Source: Oenococcus sp. UCMA 16435 | GTDB lineage: Bacteria > Bacillota > Bacilli > Lactobacillales > Lactobacillaceae | Assembly (NCBI GenBank): GCA_004010835.2 | Contig: CP030868.2 | Location: forward strand, 1,798,001-1,862,000 | Direction of reading: 5' to 3' | Length of the DNA stretch: 64,000 nt | Shown: positions 1-10,835 of the stretch, piece after piece | Layout: each line of letters opens with the position of its first letter | Numbering within the stretch: position 1 is the first letter of the stretch | The notes under the pieces: model-generated | Database searches by the model: none | Told to the model about the DNA's origin: nothing | Seen by the model: only the letters and a program-made list of their open reading frames with translations | Program-made: the position numbers and the translations under genes

Positions 1-2080
<2,080 letters not shown>

Positions 2081-2152
2081 GTAAGTGGTTTGGTTCAATT
2101 GCTTGATTAACAGTGTTAAATTACTATTCGGTTATCAGTGCGCAAGTACTGA

Positions 2153-2270
<118 letters not shown>

Positions 2271-2274
2271 AATT

Positions 2275-2297
2275 CACCCCTTTGGGTGTTTTTTTTT
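2275..2297 (+). terminator. rRNA operon terminator
   Basis: CACCC / GGGTG hairpin with a 4-nt loop followed by a run of nine T residues, immediately after 5S rRNA. Confidence 0.85.
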
Positions 2298-2338
2298 GCC
2301 TTCCTTTATTTGCCCTGTGTTAATTATCCTCACAGGAT

Positions 2339-2368
2339 TTGTTTGCCTCAGCTGACGATCAGTATAAT
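2339..2368 (+). promoter_or_regulatory. Promoter upstream of pgpA-like gene
   Basis: A perfect -10 TATAAT (2363-2368) is preceded after 18 bp by TTGTTT (2339-2344), a 4/6 match to the -35 box. It would start transcription near 2375, just before the 12-codon leader ORF at 2391. Confidence 0.5.
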
Positions 2369-2390
2369 TAAGCAGGTATATGAGGGGAAA

Positions 2391-2429
2391 ATGACAGATT
2401 GCCCTTTTAAGGTTATTATCTATACATGA
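2391..2429 (+). CDS. 12-codon leader ORF coupled to pgpA-like gene
   Basis: This short reading frame starts at ATG 2391 behind a GAGGGG sequence (2382-2387). It codes for 12 residues (MTDCPFKVIIYT), and its TGA stop (2427-2429) overlaps the ATG of the next gene (2426-2428) in an ATGA arrangement. The downstream gene has only a distant AAGG (2409-2412) of its own, so translation of the small frame may deliver ribosomes to it. Whether the peptide matters or only the act of translation is unknown. It may also be chance. Confidence 0.4.
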   Translation: MTDCPFKVIIYT

Positions 2430-2920
2430 GTGATTATTCTGAACTAGCGCAAGCTAGTATTAAAAGACTTCGTAAACGTGGAGTTTCTTTAGATAATATT
2501 TATAGACTGACGGGTGATTTTTTGTTGCAGCATTATCATTTTTCTGCCAAACATGAGCAAATAGTTAAAGCTTTGTCGATCGTTTTAAAACGCGATGAAG
2601 TCAATGATATTATTCTTACGGCTTTGTATATGGACGAATCCGCTGAAACGATGTCGGACGATGAGCCTTTGAAGGCTCGGCTCTCTCGCGATGCTAATGG
2701 ACATAATGTTGATGAAATTCTGGCAATTGGTTTGGCTTCGCAATTTGGTGCAGCAGCAACTGTCCATTATGGCTGGCTTGATAATGAAAAACCGGGTTTA
2801 ATTGGCGTTTTGAATGATAAAACTGATTCTGTCAATGTTTATATCGACGATATTCTTGCTGCATTGGTGGCTTCAAACGCTATGGAATATTTAGAGTTGG
2901 ATGGTGGAAACAAATACTAA
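2426..2920 (+). CDS. pgpA: Phosphatidylglycerophosphatase A family protein (YutG/LtrC-like)
   Basis: 164 aa, the usual length of the Gram-positive YutG/LtrC branch of phosphatidylglycerophosphatase A. The family enzyme removes phosphate from phosphatidylglycerophosphate to give phosphatidylglycerol at the membrane. The diagnostic C-terminal signature is visible: an Asp-Glu-Ile-Leu-Ala segment near residue 95, then GWLDNEKPGLIGVLND and VNVYIDDILAAL. No membrane helix is obvious, as is usual for this branch. Its start overlaps the stop of a 12-codon leader. The next gene, a sugar-kinase-fold enzyme, follows 36 bp later on the same strand. The family assignment is confident; the exact substrate is inferred. 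Confidence 0.82.
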   Translation: MSDYSELAQASIKRLRKRGVSLDNIYRLTGDFLLQHYHFSAKHEQIVKALSIVLKRDEVNDIILTALYMDESAETMSDDEPLKARLSRDANGHNVDEILAIGLASQFGAAATVHYGWLDNEKPGLIGVLNDKTDSVNVYIDDILAALVASNAMEYLELDGGNKY

Positions 2921-2956
2921 TTAGGAAGAATAAGGATTTAATAGGTTATAAATTTT

Positions 2957-3775
2957 ATGGGAGCAATATCAATTAATTCATTTCCTCAAGTTGTTACGAT
3001 AGCTGGCTCTGATTCAGACGGATCAGCTGGAGCACAAGCGGATTTGCACGCTTTTTTTTCTCGGCATGTTTACGGTATGTCGATTCTTGTTGCTGCTGTT
3101 GCCGGAAATTCATACGGGATCAGTGCGGGACACAATTTTCCTTTAGATTTTATCGATGCGGAGTTTAAAACTCTGGCTAATGATTTTCATATTAGATCTG
3201 CTAAAACTGGTATGCTTGCCGACAGCGAACTTATTTTGGATATTGTAAAAAATTATCAAAAGGTTAACTTTGGCCCTTTGGTTGTCGATCCGGTTATTAC
3301 AACAAAACACGGAGCAAAATTACTCGAAGATGAAGCGATCGATACTTTAAGAGAAAATTTGCTGCCTTTAGCTGAAGTTGCAACGCCCAATTTTTCAGAG
3401 GCTCAAGTGATTGCTGGTTTTGAACTTAAGAATAAAGACGATCTTGTTAAAGCTGCTGAAAAGATTCAGAAATTTGGTGCTAAGAATGTTGTGGTTAAAG
3501 GTTCACATTTAATCGATTCCGAGCAAAAAACCGTTTCTGACTATGTTTTATTAGAAAATGGCGATGGTTACTTTCTAAGTGAAGATTATGTCGATACAAG
3601 CCATATTAATGGAACAGGCGACACTTTTTCTGCAATTATTGCGGCCGAGATTGTTAAAGGAAAGACTATTAAAAATTCCATAAAAATCGCTAAAAGAGCT
3701 ACTTATCAAGCGATTGTTGAAACGATTGGCGTTGGACACAAATTTGGACCAATTAATCATTGGGCAATTGAATAA
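2957..3775 (+). CDS. ThiD/PdxK-type pyrimidine or pyridoxine kinase
   Basis: 272 aa, ribokinase-fold enzyme of the ThiD/PdxK group, which phosphorylates hydroxymethylpyrimidine (thiamin route) or pyridoxine/pyridoxal (vitamin B6 salvage) in the cytoplasm. Visible motifs are the N-terminal AGSDSDGSAGAQADL nucleotide/substrate loop (residues about 16-30), VDPVITTKHGAKLL in the middle, and NGTGDTFSA near residue 218, where the Asp would be the catalytic base. Many ThiD proteins have Cys at that Asp position, so pyridoxine kinase is at least as likely as HMP(-P) kinase. No thiamin riboswitch precedes it, which also argues against a pure thiamin role. The RBS is weak; it probably shares a transcript with pgpA and YitT. 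Confidence 0.8.
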   Translation: MGAISINSFPQVVTIAGSDSDGSAGAQADLHAFFSRHVYGMSILVAAVAGNSYGISAGHNFPLDFIDAEFKTLANDFHIRSAKTGMLADSELILDIVKNYQKVNFGPLVVDPVITTKHGAKLLEDEAIDTLRENLLPLAEVATPNFSEAQVIAGFELKNKDDLVKAAEKIQKFGAKNVVVKGSHLIDSEQKTVSDYVLLENGDGYFLSEDYVDTSHINGTGDTFSAIIAAEIVKGKTIKNSIKIAKRATYQAIVETIGVGHKFGPINHWAIE

Positions 3776-3795
3776 CTGGGATATAATCTAATTTG

Positions 3796-4662
3796 ATGGA
3801 TCAATTGAGAAATTATTTATCAAAACACGCTATCGTCGCTCGTGCTGGGGCGGCGATTTTATATGGCGTGTTGGTTGGATTTGCCATGAATTTTTTTTGG
3901 AAGCCGGGAGATATTTATTCCAGCGGTTTTAATGGCTTGGGCCAATTAGTCGGTTTCTTTTTTTCAACCAATCTTTTGCCTGTGGTTATTTTAGCTGTTA
4001 ATATTCCAATGACGATTCTGGCTTGGATCATGATTAGTCACCGCTTGGCTTTTTTTGAGATTTTCGCAATTGCTTGTTCTTCTATATTTATTGATTTGAT
4101 CGTCGCACCGACAAAACCTTTAATTTCCGATCCTTTAATGTGTGCCATTTTTGGTGGGGCTCTTAATGGATTCGCAACTGGTTTTGCTTTAAAAAATGGT
4201 GTTGCAACTGGTGGTCTGGATGTTGTTGAAATCATTGGGAAACATTTGTGGAACATTAAAGTCTTTCCGATAAACGTTGCTTTTAATTCGATCATTATGA
4301 TCGGTTCTGGCTTCCAGCATGGATGGAAATATGCTTTTTACTCAATCATCGGTATCGTTGTTTCTGCTTGGATGACTTCAATTGCTTATACCCAGCAACA
4401 ACAAATGGAAGTTATGATTGTCACTAACAATAAAGATAAAATGATCCAGGAGATTCAATCCCGACTTCGTCGTGGAATTACTGTCGTAGACGACGCGAAG
4501 GGTGGATATTTACATGATTCCAAACACGTAATTTTCACCGTTATTACTCTCGAGGAACGCTATGAATTGCGTGAGGCAATTGAAGCGGCCGATGAAAAAG
4601 CTTTTGCCTCAATGTGGAAGGTTGATCATACTTTTGGTAATTTTTATGAAAAGCAGGTGTAA
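3796..4662 (+). CDS. YitT family membrane protein
   Basis: About 288 aa from ATG 3796; a TTG directly before it (3793) would add one residue. The N-terminal two thirds hold about five hydrophobic helices with the glycine-rich pattern of the YitT (DUF161) membrane domain. The C-terminal 80 residues, beginning MEVMIVTNNKDKM, form the soluble DUF2179 domain that always accompanies it. The function of the family is not settled; transport has been proposed. It follows the kinase gene by 20 bp. A bidirectional terminator lies behind it, closing the plus-strand group pgpA-kinase-yitT. Confidence 0.85.
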   Translation: MDQLRNYLSKHAIVARAGAAILYGVLVGFAMNFFWKPGDIYSSGFNGLGQLVGFFFSTNLLPVVILAVNIPMTILAWIMISHRLAFFEIFAIACSSIFIDLIVAPTKPLISDPLMCAIFGGALNGFATGFALKNGVATGGLDVVEIIGKHLWNIKVFPINVAFNSIIMIGSGFQHGWKYAFYSIIGIVVSAWMTSIAYTQQQQMEVMIVTNNKDKMIQEIQSRLRRGITVVDDAKGGYLHDSKHVIFTVITLEERYELREAIEAADEKAFASMWKVDHTFGNFYEKQV

Positions 4663-4710
4663 AAACTACCCAACGACTAATCGGATCTGATTTAATTCAA
4701 ACTGCTTTTA

Positions 4711-4765
4711 ATATTAAAAAACATATCTATCCAAGAATGTTCTTAGTCAGATATGTTTTTAATAT
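4711..4765. terminator. Bidirectional terminator between convergent genes
   Basis: A long inverted repeat, ATATTAAAAAACATATCT against AGATATGTTTTTAATAT, with A- and T-runs on its flanks. It serves yitT from the left and the acyl-CoA ligase from the right. The right arm contains the ligase stop codon (4759-4761). Confidence 0.75.
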
Positions 4766-6315
4766 TTATCAATACTTTCGTTACCGATTACTTTATTTTT
4801 TAACGCTGTTCTCTGAATTTTTCCGGTTGCTCCTCGTGGAATATCTTTCATAAAGAAAATATACTGTGGGATTTTAAATTTCTCTTCCTGCAGAGAAACT
4901 ATTTTTCTAATTTGCTTGGCGAAATCGCTTAATTCTTCTTTTTTATTTGTTGAATTTTTTAAAACAATTACAGCTGCAACTGTCTCCCCATATATTTTGT
5001 CCGGATAAGCAATCACAGCCGAGGCATCAACGAAGGCTAATTTATCTATCACGTTTTCAACCTCGTAAGGGCTAATCTTATCACCGGACTTGTTAATCAT
5101 TTCTTTGCTTCGTCCTGCAAGGAAGATAAAACCATCCTTATCTAAGTGGCCAATGTCGCCGGTTCTAAACCATCCGTCGACAAAAGATTCCTGATCGCGA
5201 TTATGAAGATACCCGGTTATTGTATTTGTTCCTTTGATCCAAATCTCTCCGTCTTCCCCAATCGGCAGTTCTTTGGTTAATTTTTTATCAGATATTTTTA
5301 TTGCAATATTAAAAGGTTTTCCTGATGATCCAACCGGGCTACTGAGAGGCGGCATTGGATCTATAGCAATTTGGCTGGGTGCTTCGGTCATCCCATAAGA
5401 ATTTAGGATTGGTACTTTAAAACGTTCCTCAAATTGATTCATCGCTGCAATTGCCAGAGGAGCCGAGGTTGAACGTATGAAACGTAATTTACGTAAATTC
5501 TTTGGATTAATTTCCGTGTTTAACAAAATTAAAATGATTGCCGGAGCGGCCGAGACCCAGGTAACATCTTGATTTTCGACAACCGGCCAAAATTTATGGG
5601 CAGAGAAATGTTTTTGAACGACGATTGAGCCTCCTGAAATCAAAGCTGACATCAAAGCGATATTTTGAGCGTTTATATGGTAAAAAGGAAGCACGATATA
5701 AACACAATCAGCTTCTGTTAGACTATGGCTCTGAACAACGTTATCACCGGCTGTATACATTTGGTCGTGGTCCAATAAGACGCCTTTTGGCTTTCCGGTT
5801 GTTCCGGAAGTATAAATAACAATGCCCGAGTGTTTGGGAATTTCGTCAAAATCGTCAACATTATCAATTGTTTTGATCGAGTCCCAAGAAGTTAATTTAA
5901 TATAATAATCGTCGTAATTGGTTAAAATCTCAGATTTTGGATTTTCGACTGTTTGGTTAAAAAACTCTTGATAATCACCATCTAAAATCGCTGCTTTGTA
6001 ATTTCTTTTTCTAAATTCGTTTTTGGCTTGTTTTTCCGGCATTTTTGGATTCATTGAATAAATAGCCAAACCGGTTCGCATTGCCGCTAAATAACTAATT
6101 GCATAAGCAGTTGAATTTGGCAAAGCCAACAATAATAAATCTCCAACTTTAAGTCCAGCCTCGTCAAATGTTTCAACTGCTTGATCAACGGCTTTTAAAA
6201 GTTGTCCATTAGTTAGCCAAAGATTTAAATCGGCATCATATAGTTTCTTTTTATTTGGATCTTTTTCAATCCATGAAAAAGTCTTTTTAACTAATTTTGA
6301 ATTATATTCTGACAT
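4759..6315 (-). CDS. Acyl-CoA synthetase (class I adenylate-forming enzyme)
   Basis: 518 aa, full length for an ANL-superfamily acid-CoA ligase. These activate a carboxylic acid with ATP to an acyl-adenylate and then to an acyl-CoA. Motifs in order: IVIYTSGTTGKPKGV (ATP-binding loop), NSYGMTEAPSQ, GWFRTGDIGHLDKDG with the ribose-binding Asp, the hinge GRSKEMINKSGDKISP, and the C-terminal PRGATGKIQR with the catalytic Lys. The acid used cannot be read from sequence. The start overlaps the upstream membrane acyltransferase gene by 14 bp, so the two form an operon. I infer that the ligase supplies or activates the acyl donor for that partner. Confidence 0.85.
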   Translation of the reverse strand: MSEYNSKLVKKTFSWIEKDPNKKKLYDADLNLWLTNGQLLKAVDQAVETFDEAGLKVGDLLLLALPNSTAYAISYLAAMRTGLAIYSMNPKMPEKQAKNEFRKRNYKAAILDGDYQEFFNQTVENPKSEILTNYDDYYIKLTSWDSIKTIDNVDDFDEIPKHSGIVIYTSGTTGKPKGVLLDHDQMYTAGDNVVQSHSLTEADCVYIVLPFYHINAQNIALMSALISGGSIVVQKHFSAHKFWPVVENQDVTWVSAAPAIILILLNTEINPKNLRKLRFIRSTSAPLAIAAMNQFEERFKVPILNSYGMTEAPSQIAIDPMPPLSSPVGSSGKPFNIAIKISDKKLTKELPIGEDGEIWIKGTNTITGYLHNRDQESFVDGWFRTGDIGHLDKDGFIFLAGRSKEMINKSGDKISPYEVENVIDKLAFVDASAVIAYPDKIYGETVAAVIVLKNSTNKKEELSDFAKQIRKIVSLQEEKFKIPQYIFFMKDIPRGATGKIQRTALKNKVIGNESIDKY

Positions 6316-7504
6316 TTATTCCTCTTTTATTTAATGGTCTTCCTATTACATAATGTGCGATTGGCGTGTTGTACAGGATCCAGCACAATGCCCCTGAGAA
6401 TCCGATCACAAAAATTGTTGCCAATGGCCATATTAACCAGATATACCAAGAATCGTTGGGTATTGGAATTATTATTATGCGCAAAATCGACAGGGCAATC
6501 GTCTGTGTTAAATATAGACCAAAAGCAATTTTTTGTGCTTTTGAGACAAAAGCAATAAGTTTCGGGTGCTTCTTGCTTTTAACCAAACGATCATAGAGAT
6601 AACCAACATAGAAAACATTGGATATCACAATCAAAGCATAGATTACTATAAGTGGCTGATGAACTTCATAGGCTTTACTGTAGCTTAGCTTAAGAATGTA
6701 AATATTATAAAAATAATAAAATATCATTGTTGGAATACCAATTAAGGTCGCAATGAAAAGCTGTTTTATATGCGAAACGATCCACTTTTCAACTTCGGAA
6801 TAGTGAATTCCTGCCAAAGCACCGGCAATAAAATAACCTTCATAAGTAAGAACAAACATTCCGTAACTTTTAAATAAGTAAGGCCAATTTTCGGTTGAAA
6901 GGTGGGGGAATACAAATTTTGTAAAAATCGTGATTAATAATTGGATTGCAATCGAACAAAAAAAGACCAGCAAATGTTTGCCCTCAGTCTTTTTAAATAA
7001 GAAACGCATTAACGGGTAACAAAGATAAAGTTGCAGCATTACCATTAAAAAATACATATAGTATCCGTTACCGTGAATTAATAAATCCCAATATTGCAGC
7101 CACCAAGTGCTGGTTAAAATTTTTCCAAAATCATGCTCAACCATATGATAAATAAAATTCCAGAAAAAATAGGGTATCAAAACCCAAAAATATCGTCGCT
7201 TCCAAAACTTGATTAAGTGCATTGGCCGATTATAAGAATTTAAAAAAAGAACCAGTCCGGATATAAACATGAAACCCATTCTTGTGAAGTGCATCGGCAT
7301 GTGAAAGGATCCCAAAGCAAGAAAAGGAGCTGATCCAACCTGAAATTTGTATGTAAAGACGGTTGAAGTATGAATTGTTAATACGCCAAGAATAAACAAA
7401 AGCCGCATTAAATCGACACCGTATAAATATTTACGTTTACTAGTGATTTTCTCTGAAGACATCGAGAATATTGTAGGCGTCCGAAAAGCTTTTGAGTGTA
7501 ACAT
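6302..7504 (-). CDS. Membrane acyltransferase family 3 (OafA/YrhL-like)
   Basis: About 400 aa with roughly ten hydrophobic helices. The N-terminal segment YGVDLMRLLFILGVLTIHT carries the Arg and His spacing typical of family 3 membrane acyltransferases, which O-acylate sugars, lipids or wall polymers at the membrane. An aromatic-rich region with YFFWNFIYH and paired helices to the C-terminus fits the family. It is the first gene of a two-gene minus-strand operon with an acyl-CoA synthetase (14-bp overlap). The start is uncertain: ATG at 7504 or 7462, neither with a good Shine-Dalgarno. The acceptor is unknown; exopolysaccharide or teichoic acid are guesses. Confidence 0.82.
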   Translation of the reverse strand: MLHSKAFRTPTIFSMSSEKITSKRKYLYGVDLMRLLFILGVLTIHTSTVFTYKFQVGSAPFLALGSFHMPMHFTRMGFMFISGLVLFLNSYNRPMHLIKFWKRRYFWVLIPYFFWNFIYHMVEHDFGKILTSTWWLQYWDLLIHGNGYYMYFLMVMLQLYLCYPLMRFLFKKTEGKHLLVFFCSIAIQLLITIFTKFVFPHLSTENWPYLFKSYGMFVLTYEGYFIAGALAGIHYSEVEKWIVSHIKQLFIATLIGIPTMIFYYFYNIYILKLSYSKAYEVHQPLIVIYALIVISNVFYVGYLYDRLVKSKKHPKLIAFVSKAQKIAFGLYLTQTIALSILRIIIIPIPNDSWYIWLIWPLATIFVIGFSGALCWILYNTPIAHYVIGRPLNKRGINVRI

Positions 7505-7583
7505 TTTTATTTCAATATGATGACAAAAAGTTAGTTAAATATTATTTTTGTTTTCTTACTAAAAGTTCCCACGAATTCTCTTG

Positions 7584-7589
7584 TATAAT
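7584..7589 (+). promoter_or_regulatory. -10 box upstream of Mn2+ riboswitch
   Basis: TATAAT 11 bp before the start of the riboswitch P1 helix. No convincing -35 box at the normal spacing. Confidence 0.5.
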
Positions 7590-7600
7590 TAACTTATTAA

Positions 7601-7690
7601 ATGAGGGAGTAACGGCGAATTTTTTAGTCCGCGGGAAATCCAAGTTACACGAACAAATTGTTCTGGTGACCCTTAATCAGTGAGACTCAT
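7601..7690 (+). promoter_or_regulatory. yybP-ykoY (Mn2+) riboswitch
   Basis: The leader of the P-type ATPase gene carries the two conserved halves of the yybP-ykoY aptamer: GGGAGTA at the 5' side and GTGAGACT at the 3' side, closed by a P1 helix ATGAG (7601-7605) with CTCAT (7686-7690). Family knowledge: this aptamer senses Mn2+ and controls Mn efflux pumps and P-type ATPases. The bases AGACTC (7683-7688) of P1 can instead pair with GAGTCT (7709-7714), which overlaps the Shine-Dalgarno region. I infer an ON switch in which Mn2+ stabilises P1 and frees the ribosome site. Confidence 0.85.
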
Positions 7691-7720
7691 CTTAATTTCT
7701 AAGGGAAGGAGTCTTTTGTT

Positions 7721-10387
7721 TTGTCCAAAAAAATTTTTTACAACCAGAGCGTCAAGGAGGTAATCGATCAATTTGCTTCCGATAAAAACAAAGGCCTCAG
7801 TCAAAATGTTGCCAGTCAGAAATTAAAAACAGATGGTCCGAATGTTTTAAATAAAGCCAAACGAACTACTTTATTGCAAAAATTTGTTAATCAGTTCAAA
7901 GATTTTATGATTGCGATCTTGGCGGTTGCGGCGATCATTGCAGCAATGACCGGAGAATTGGTCGATGCAATTTTTATTTTGCTGGTTGTTGTTTTAAATG
8001 CAATTTTTGGTGTCTTTCAGGAATCAAAAGCGGAAGACGCAATTGAAGCTTTAAAAAAAATGTCGACCCCAAATGCCGATGTTCGTCGTGATGGCAAAGT
8101 AGTGTCATTACCGGCGACAGAGCTTGTGACTGGCGACATTGTCTTGATAGAGGCTGGCGATATTGTTCCGGCTGATTTGCGTTTAATTGAAGCTAATTCT
8201 TTAAAAATCGAAGAAGCGACGTTAACTGGCGAATCGGTTCCGGTTGAAAAATCATCAGCTGTTTTAAAAGCTAAAAAACCGAGCCTTGGCGATCGCCATA
8301 ATATGGTTTTTATGAACACAAACGTTACTTACGGGCGTGGTGTCGGAATAGTTGTGGCTACTGGAATGACAACCGAAGTTGGTCATATAGCCAGTATGTT
8401 GGAACAGACAAAAGAAACTGCCACACCCCTGCAGGCTAATTTAAAACAGTTGGGTAAAAGCCTAACCTATTTGATTCTTGTAATTTCGATAATCGTTTTT
8501 GCGATTGGAATGATAAAAGGAGCCGAATCCTGGGTCAACATGCTATTAACGGCGATTAGTATTGCTGTCGCTGCCATTCCAGAAGGCTTACCAGCAATTG
8601 TTACGATTACGCTGGCTTTGGGAACTGGTCGTTTGGCAAAGAAAAATGCTTTAATGAGGCGTTTGGCAGCCGTTGAGACTTTGGGATCGACGGAAATCAT
8701 TGGTTCGGATAAAACCGGTACTTTAACGCAAAATAAAATGACGGTTGAAAAGTATGTTGTCAACAATCAAATCGTAGATGCAGACCAATCGATTAAAAAC
8801 AATCCAACAGCCAAAAAATTAGCACTTGTGATGGCTTTGAACAATGACACGAAAATGACTGAAAAGGGTCTATTGGGCGATCCGACCGAAACTGCTCTTA
8901 TTTCGTTTAACGAAAATCAAGATCAGGATTTGAATCGTTTATTCAACAAGATGCCGCGAGTTGCCGAAATACCTTTTGATTCCGAACGTAAATTGATGAC
9001 AACCGTTAATAAGAATTCCAATCAATATATCGTCACTGTCAAAGGTGCTCCCGATGAATTGTTGCGTCGAACTTCTAAAATTGAAATTTCCGGAAAAATT
9101 TCAATCCTGACGGATGAAAATCGTCAAAACCTGTTGGAAATCAATCATCAATTGGCAAAACAAGCTTTGCGTGTTTTGGCTTTTGCCTATCAAAACGTTA
9201 AAGAAGTTCCCGGGAAGTTAACAAGCAAGGCAGTTGAAAAAGACCTTGTTTTTGTTGGCTTTGTCGCAATGATCGATCCAGAGCGTCCAGAAGTTGCCGA
9301 GGCAGTCAAAGAGGCTCGTCAGGCTGGTATTCGGCCGATTATGATTACTGGCGATCACAAAGACACTGCTGCAGCAATTGCGAGACGCTTAGGAATTCTG
9401 ACTGCCGATCAGGGATCCCAGGCTGTGATTACCGGAGCCCAACTAGATCAAATCCCTGACGATCAATTTCAGGACAGCGTCACTCAATACAGCGTATACG
9501 CCCGTGTTGCTCCGGAGCATAAAGTCAGAATTGTCAATGCTTGGAAAAAACGCGGTAAAATCGTTGCAATGACCGGGGATGGCGTTAATGATGCCCCGGC
9601 TTTGAAAACAGCCGATATCGGTGTGGCCATGGGCATTACCGGGACAGAAGTTTCAAAAGGCGCTTCCGATATGGTACTTGCTGACGATAATTTTGCTACG
9701 ATCGTCAATGCAATCAAGGAAGGCCGAACTGTTTTCGCTAACATTCAAAAAGCTTTACAGTATTTGCTTTCTTCTAATTTGGCCGAAGTAATGACTTTAT
9801 TCACTATGACCGTTTTGGGTTGGAAACTTTTTGCACCAGTTATGATTCTTTGGATTAATTTGGTAACCGATACTTTTCCAGCGATTGCGCTTGGGCTGGA
9901 ACCATCGGAAACAGATATTATGAATCGTCGCCCACGTGGAAGGACTTCCAGCTTTTTGTCGGATGGTGTCGGTGTAGCAATTATTTGGCAGGGAATTATC
10001 CAGGCTTTGACAGTTTTGGCAGTCTATGCTTTAGCACTTGCTTATCCGGATCACGCCGGGAATATAAGTCTTGTTCATCGGGATGCCTTGACGATGGCCT
10101 TTATGACACTTGGTCTAATGCAGCTTGTCAATGCGTTTAACGTTAAGTCGGTTTACCAGTCAGTTTTGAGAATCGGGCCTTTTGCAAACAAATATTTCAA
10201 TGGAGCGATTTTGTTTAGCCTTCTTTCGATGGCGATTGTCGTTTTGGTACCGGGTTTCAATGATATTTTTCACGTTTCCGATCTAAATATTCATCAATGG
10301 TTAATTGTTTTGGCTGCTTCTTTTTCGATCATTTTAATTGTTGAAGTAGTAAAATTATTCGAGCGTCTTGTTTTAAAGAAGAGATAA
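7721..10387 (+). CDS. P-type cation-transporting ATPase, probable Ca2+/Mn2+ exporter
   Basis: 888 aa, full-length P2-type ATPase of the SERCA/PMR1-like bacterial group. Landmarks: N-terminal cation-ATPase domain, TGES dephosphorylation loop at residue 169, phosphorylation site SDKTGTLT with Asp330, KGAPDELL nucleotide site, and hinge TGDGVNDAPALK from residue 618, followed by the six C-terminal membrane helices. The start is TTG 7721, chosen because AAGGGAAGGA (7701-7710) lies 10 bp upstream and no ATG fits. Motifs alone suggest Ca2+. The yybP-ykoY riboswitch in the leader points to Mn2+ as the regulated ion, as known for YoaB-type pumps in lactococci. Followed 2 bp later by a small ORF, so probably an operon. 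Confidence 0.92.
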   Translation: MSKKIFYNQSVKEVIDQFASDKNKGLSQNVASQKLKTDGPNVLNKAKRTTLLQKFVNQFKDFMIAILAVAAIIAAMTGELVDAIFILLVVVLNAIFGVFQESKAEDAIEALKKMSTPNADVRRDGKVVSLPATELVTGDIVLIEAGDIVPADLRLIEANSLKIEEATLTGESVPVEKSSAVLKAKKPSLGDRHNMVFMNTNVTYGRGVGIVVATGMTTEVGHIASMLEQTKETATPLQANLKQLGKSLTYLILVISIIVFAIGMIKGAESWVNMLLTAISIAVAAIPEGLPAIVTITLALGTGRLAKKNALMRRLAAVETLGSTEIIGSDKTGTLTQNKMTVEKYVVNNQIVDADQSIKNNPTAKKLALVMALNNDTKMTEKGLLGDPTETALISFNENQDQDLNRLFNKMPRVAEIPFDSERKLMTTVNKNSNQYIVTVKGAPDELLRRTSKIEISGKISILTDENRQNLLEINHQLAKQALRVLAFAYQNVKEVPGKLTSKAVEKDLVFVGFVAMIDPERPEVAEAVKEARQAGIRPIMITGDHKDTAAAIARRLGILTADQGSQAVITGAQLDQIPDDQFQDSVTQYSVYARVAPEHKVRIVNAWKKRGKIVAMTGDGVNDAPALKTADIGVAMGITGTEVSKGASDMVLADDNFATIVNAIKEGRTVFANIQKALQYLLSSNLAEVMTLFTMTVLGWKLFAPVMILWINLVTDTFPAIALGLEPSETDIMNRRPRGRTSSFLSDGVGVAIIWQGIIQALTVLAVYALALAYPDHAGNISLVHRDALTMAFMTLGLMQLVNAFNVKSVYQSVLRIGPFANKYFNGAILFSLLSMAIVVLVPGFNDIFHVSDLNIHQWLIVLAASFSIILIVEVVKLFERLVLKKR

Positions 10388-10389
10388 TT

Positions 10390-10833
10390 ATGAAACCAGT
10401 TAAACCACAACAATTTGCCTTGGGACTTCAAGATTTTTTAAAAACGATTGATCGGATTAATACAAAAGTCAGTCCCTCCTATAGTAAGCTGAAAGAATTT
10501 CTAGATAGTGATCGATTAGCTGACCTTTCCGATAGCGAGTTTAAAAATGTTGCTGCCGAATTTATGGATGCCAATGATCAATATGAGCAGGCTGTTGATG
10601 ATTTGAAAGGTTTGTCGGCCCCTGTTCATTTACTTGGTTTGAAAACGAACCTCGTTTCTTATTTTCAAGATTACGTTGATGCGACAAAAAACATGACAGA
10701 TTCTTTGAATTTAGATAAAAAATCTGTTGACCTTGTTAAGTTTTCTCAATCAGAAAAAGATCAGGACGACTTAATGCACAAGGTTAATCGCAATGTCAAT
10801 CGCATTTTGATGTCTAAAGGCCTTCAGGGCTGA
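10390..10833 (+). CDS. Hypothetical helical protein
   Basis: 147 aa, highly charged and mostly helical by eye, with no cysteine, no signal peptide and no membrane segment. I do not recognise the family. It starts 2 bp after the P-type ATPase stop and ends 2 bp before the SprT-like gene, so it is translated as part of that operon. It is therefore also under the Mn2+ leader unless an internal promoter exists. A cytosolic accessory role is possible but unsupported. Confidence 0.7.
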   Translation: MKPVKPQQFALGLQDFLKTIDRINTKVSPSYSKLKEFLDSDRLADLSDSEFKNVAAEFMDANDQYEQAVDDLKGLSAPVHLLGLKTNLVSYFQDYVDATKNMTDSLNLDKKSVDLVKFSQSEKDQDDLMHKVNRNVNRILMSKGLQG

Positions 10834-10835
10834 TT

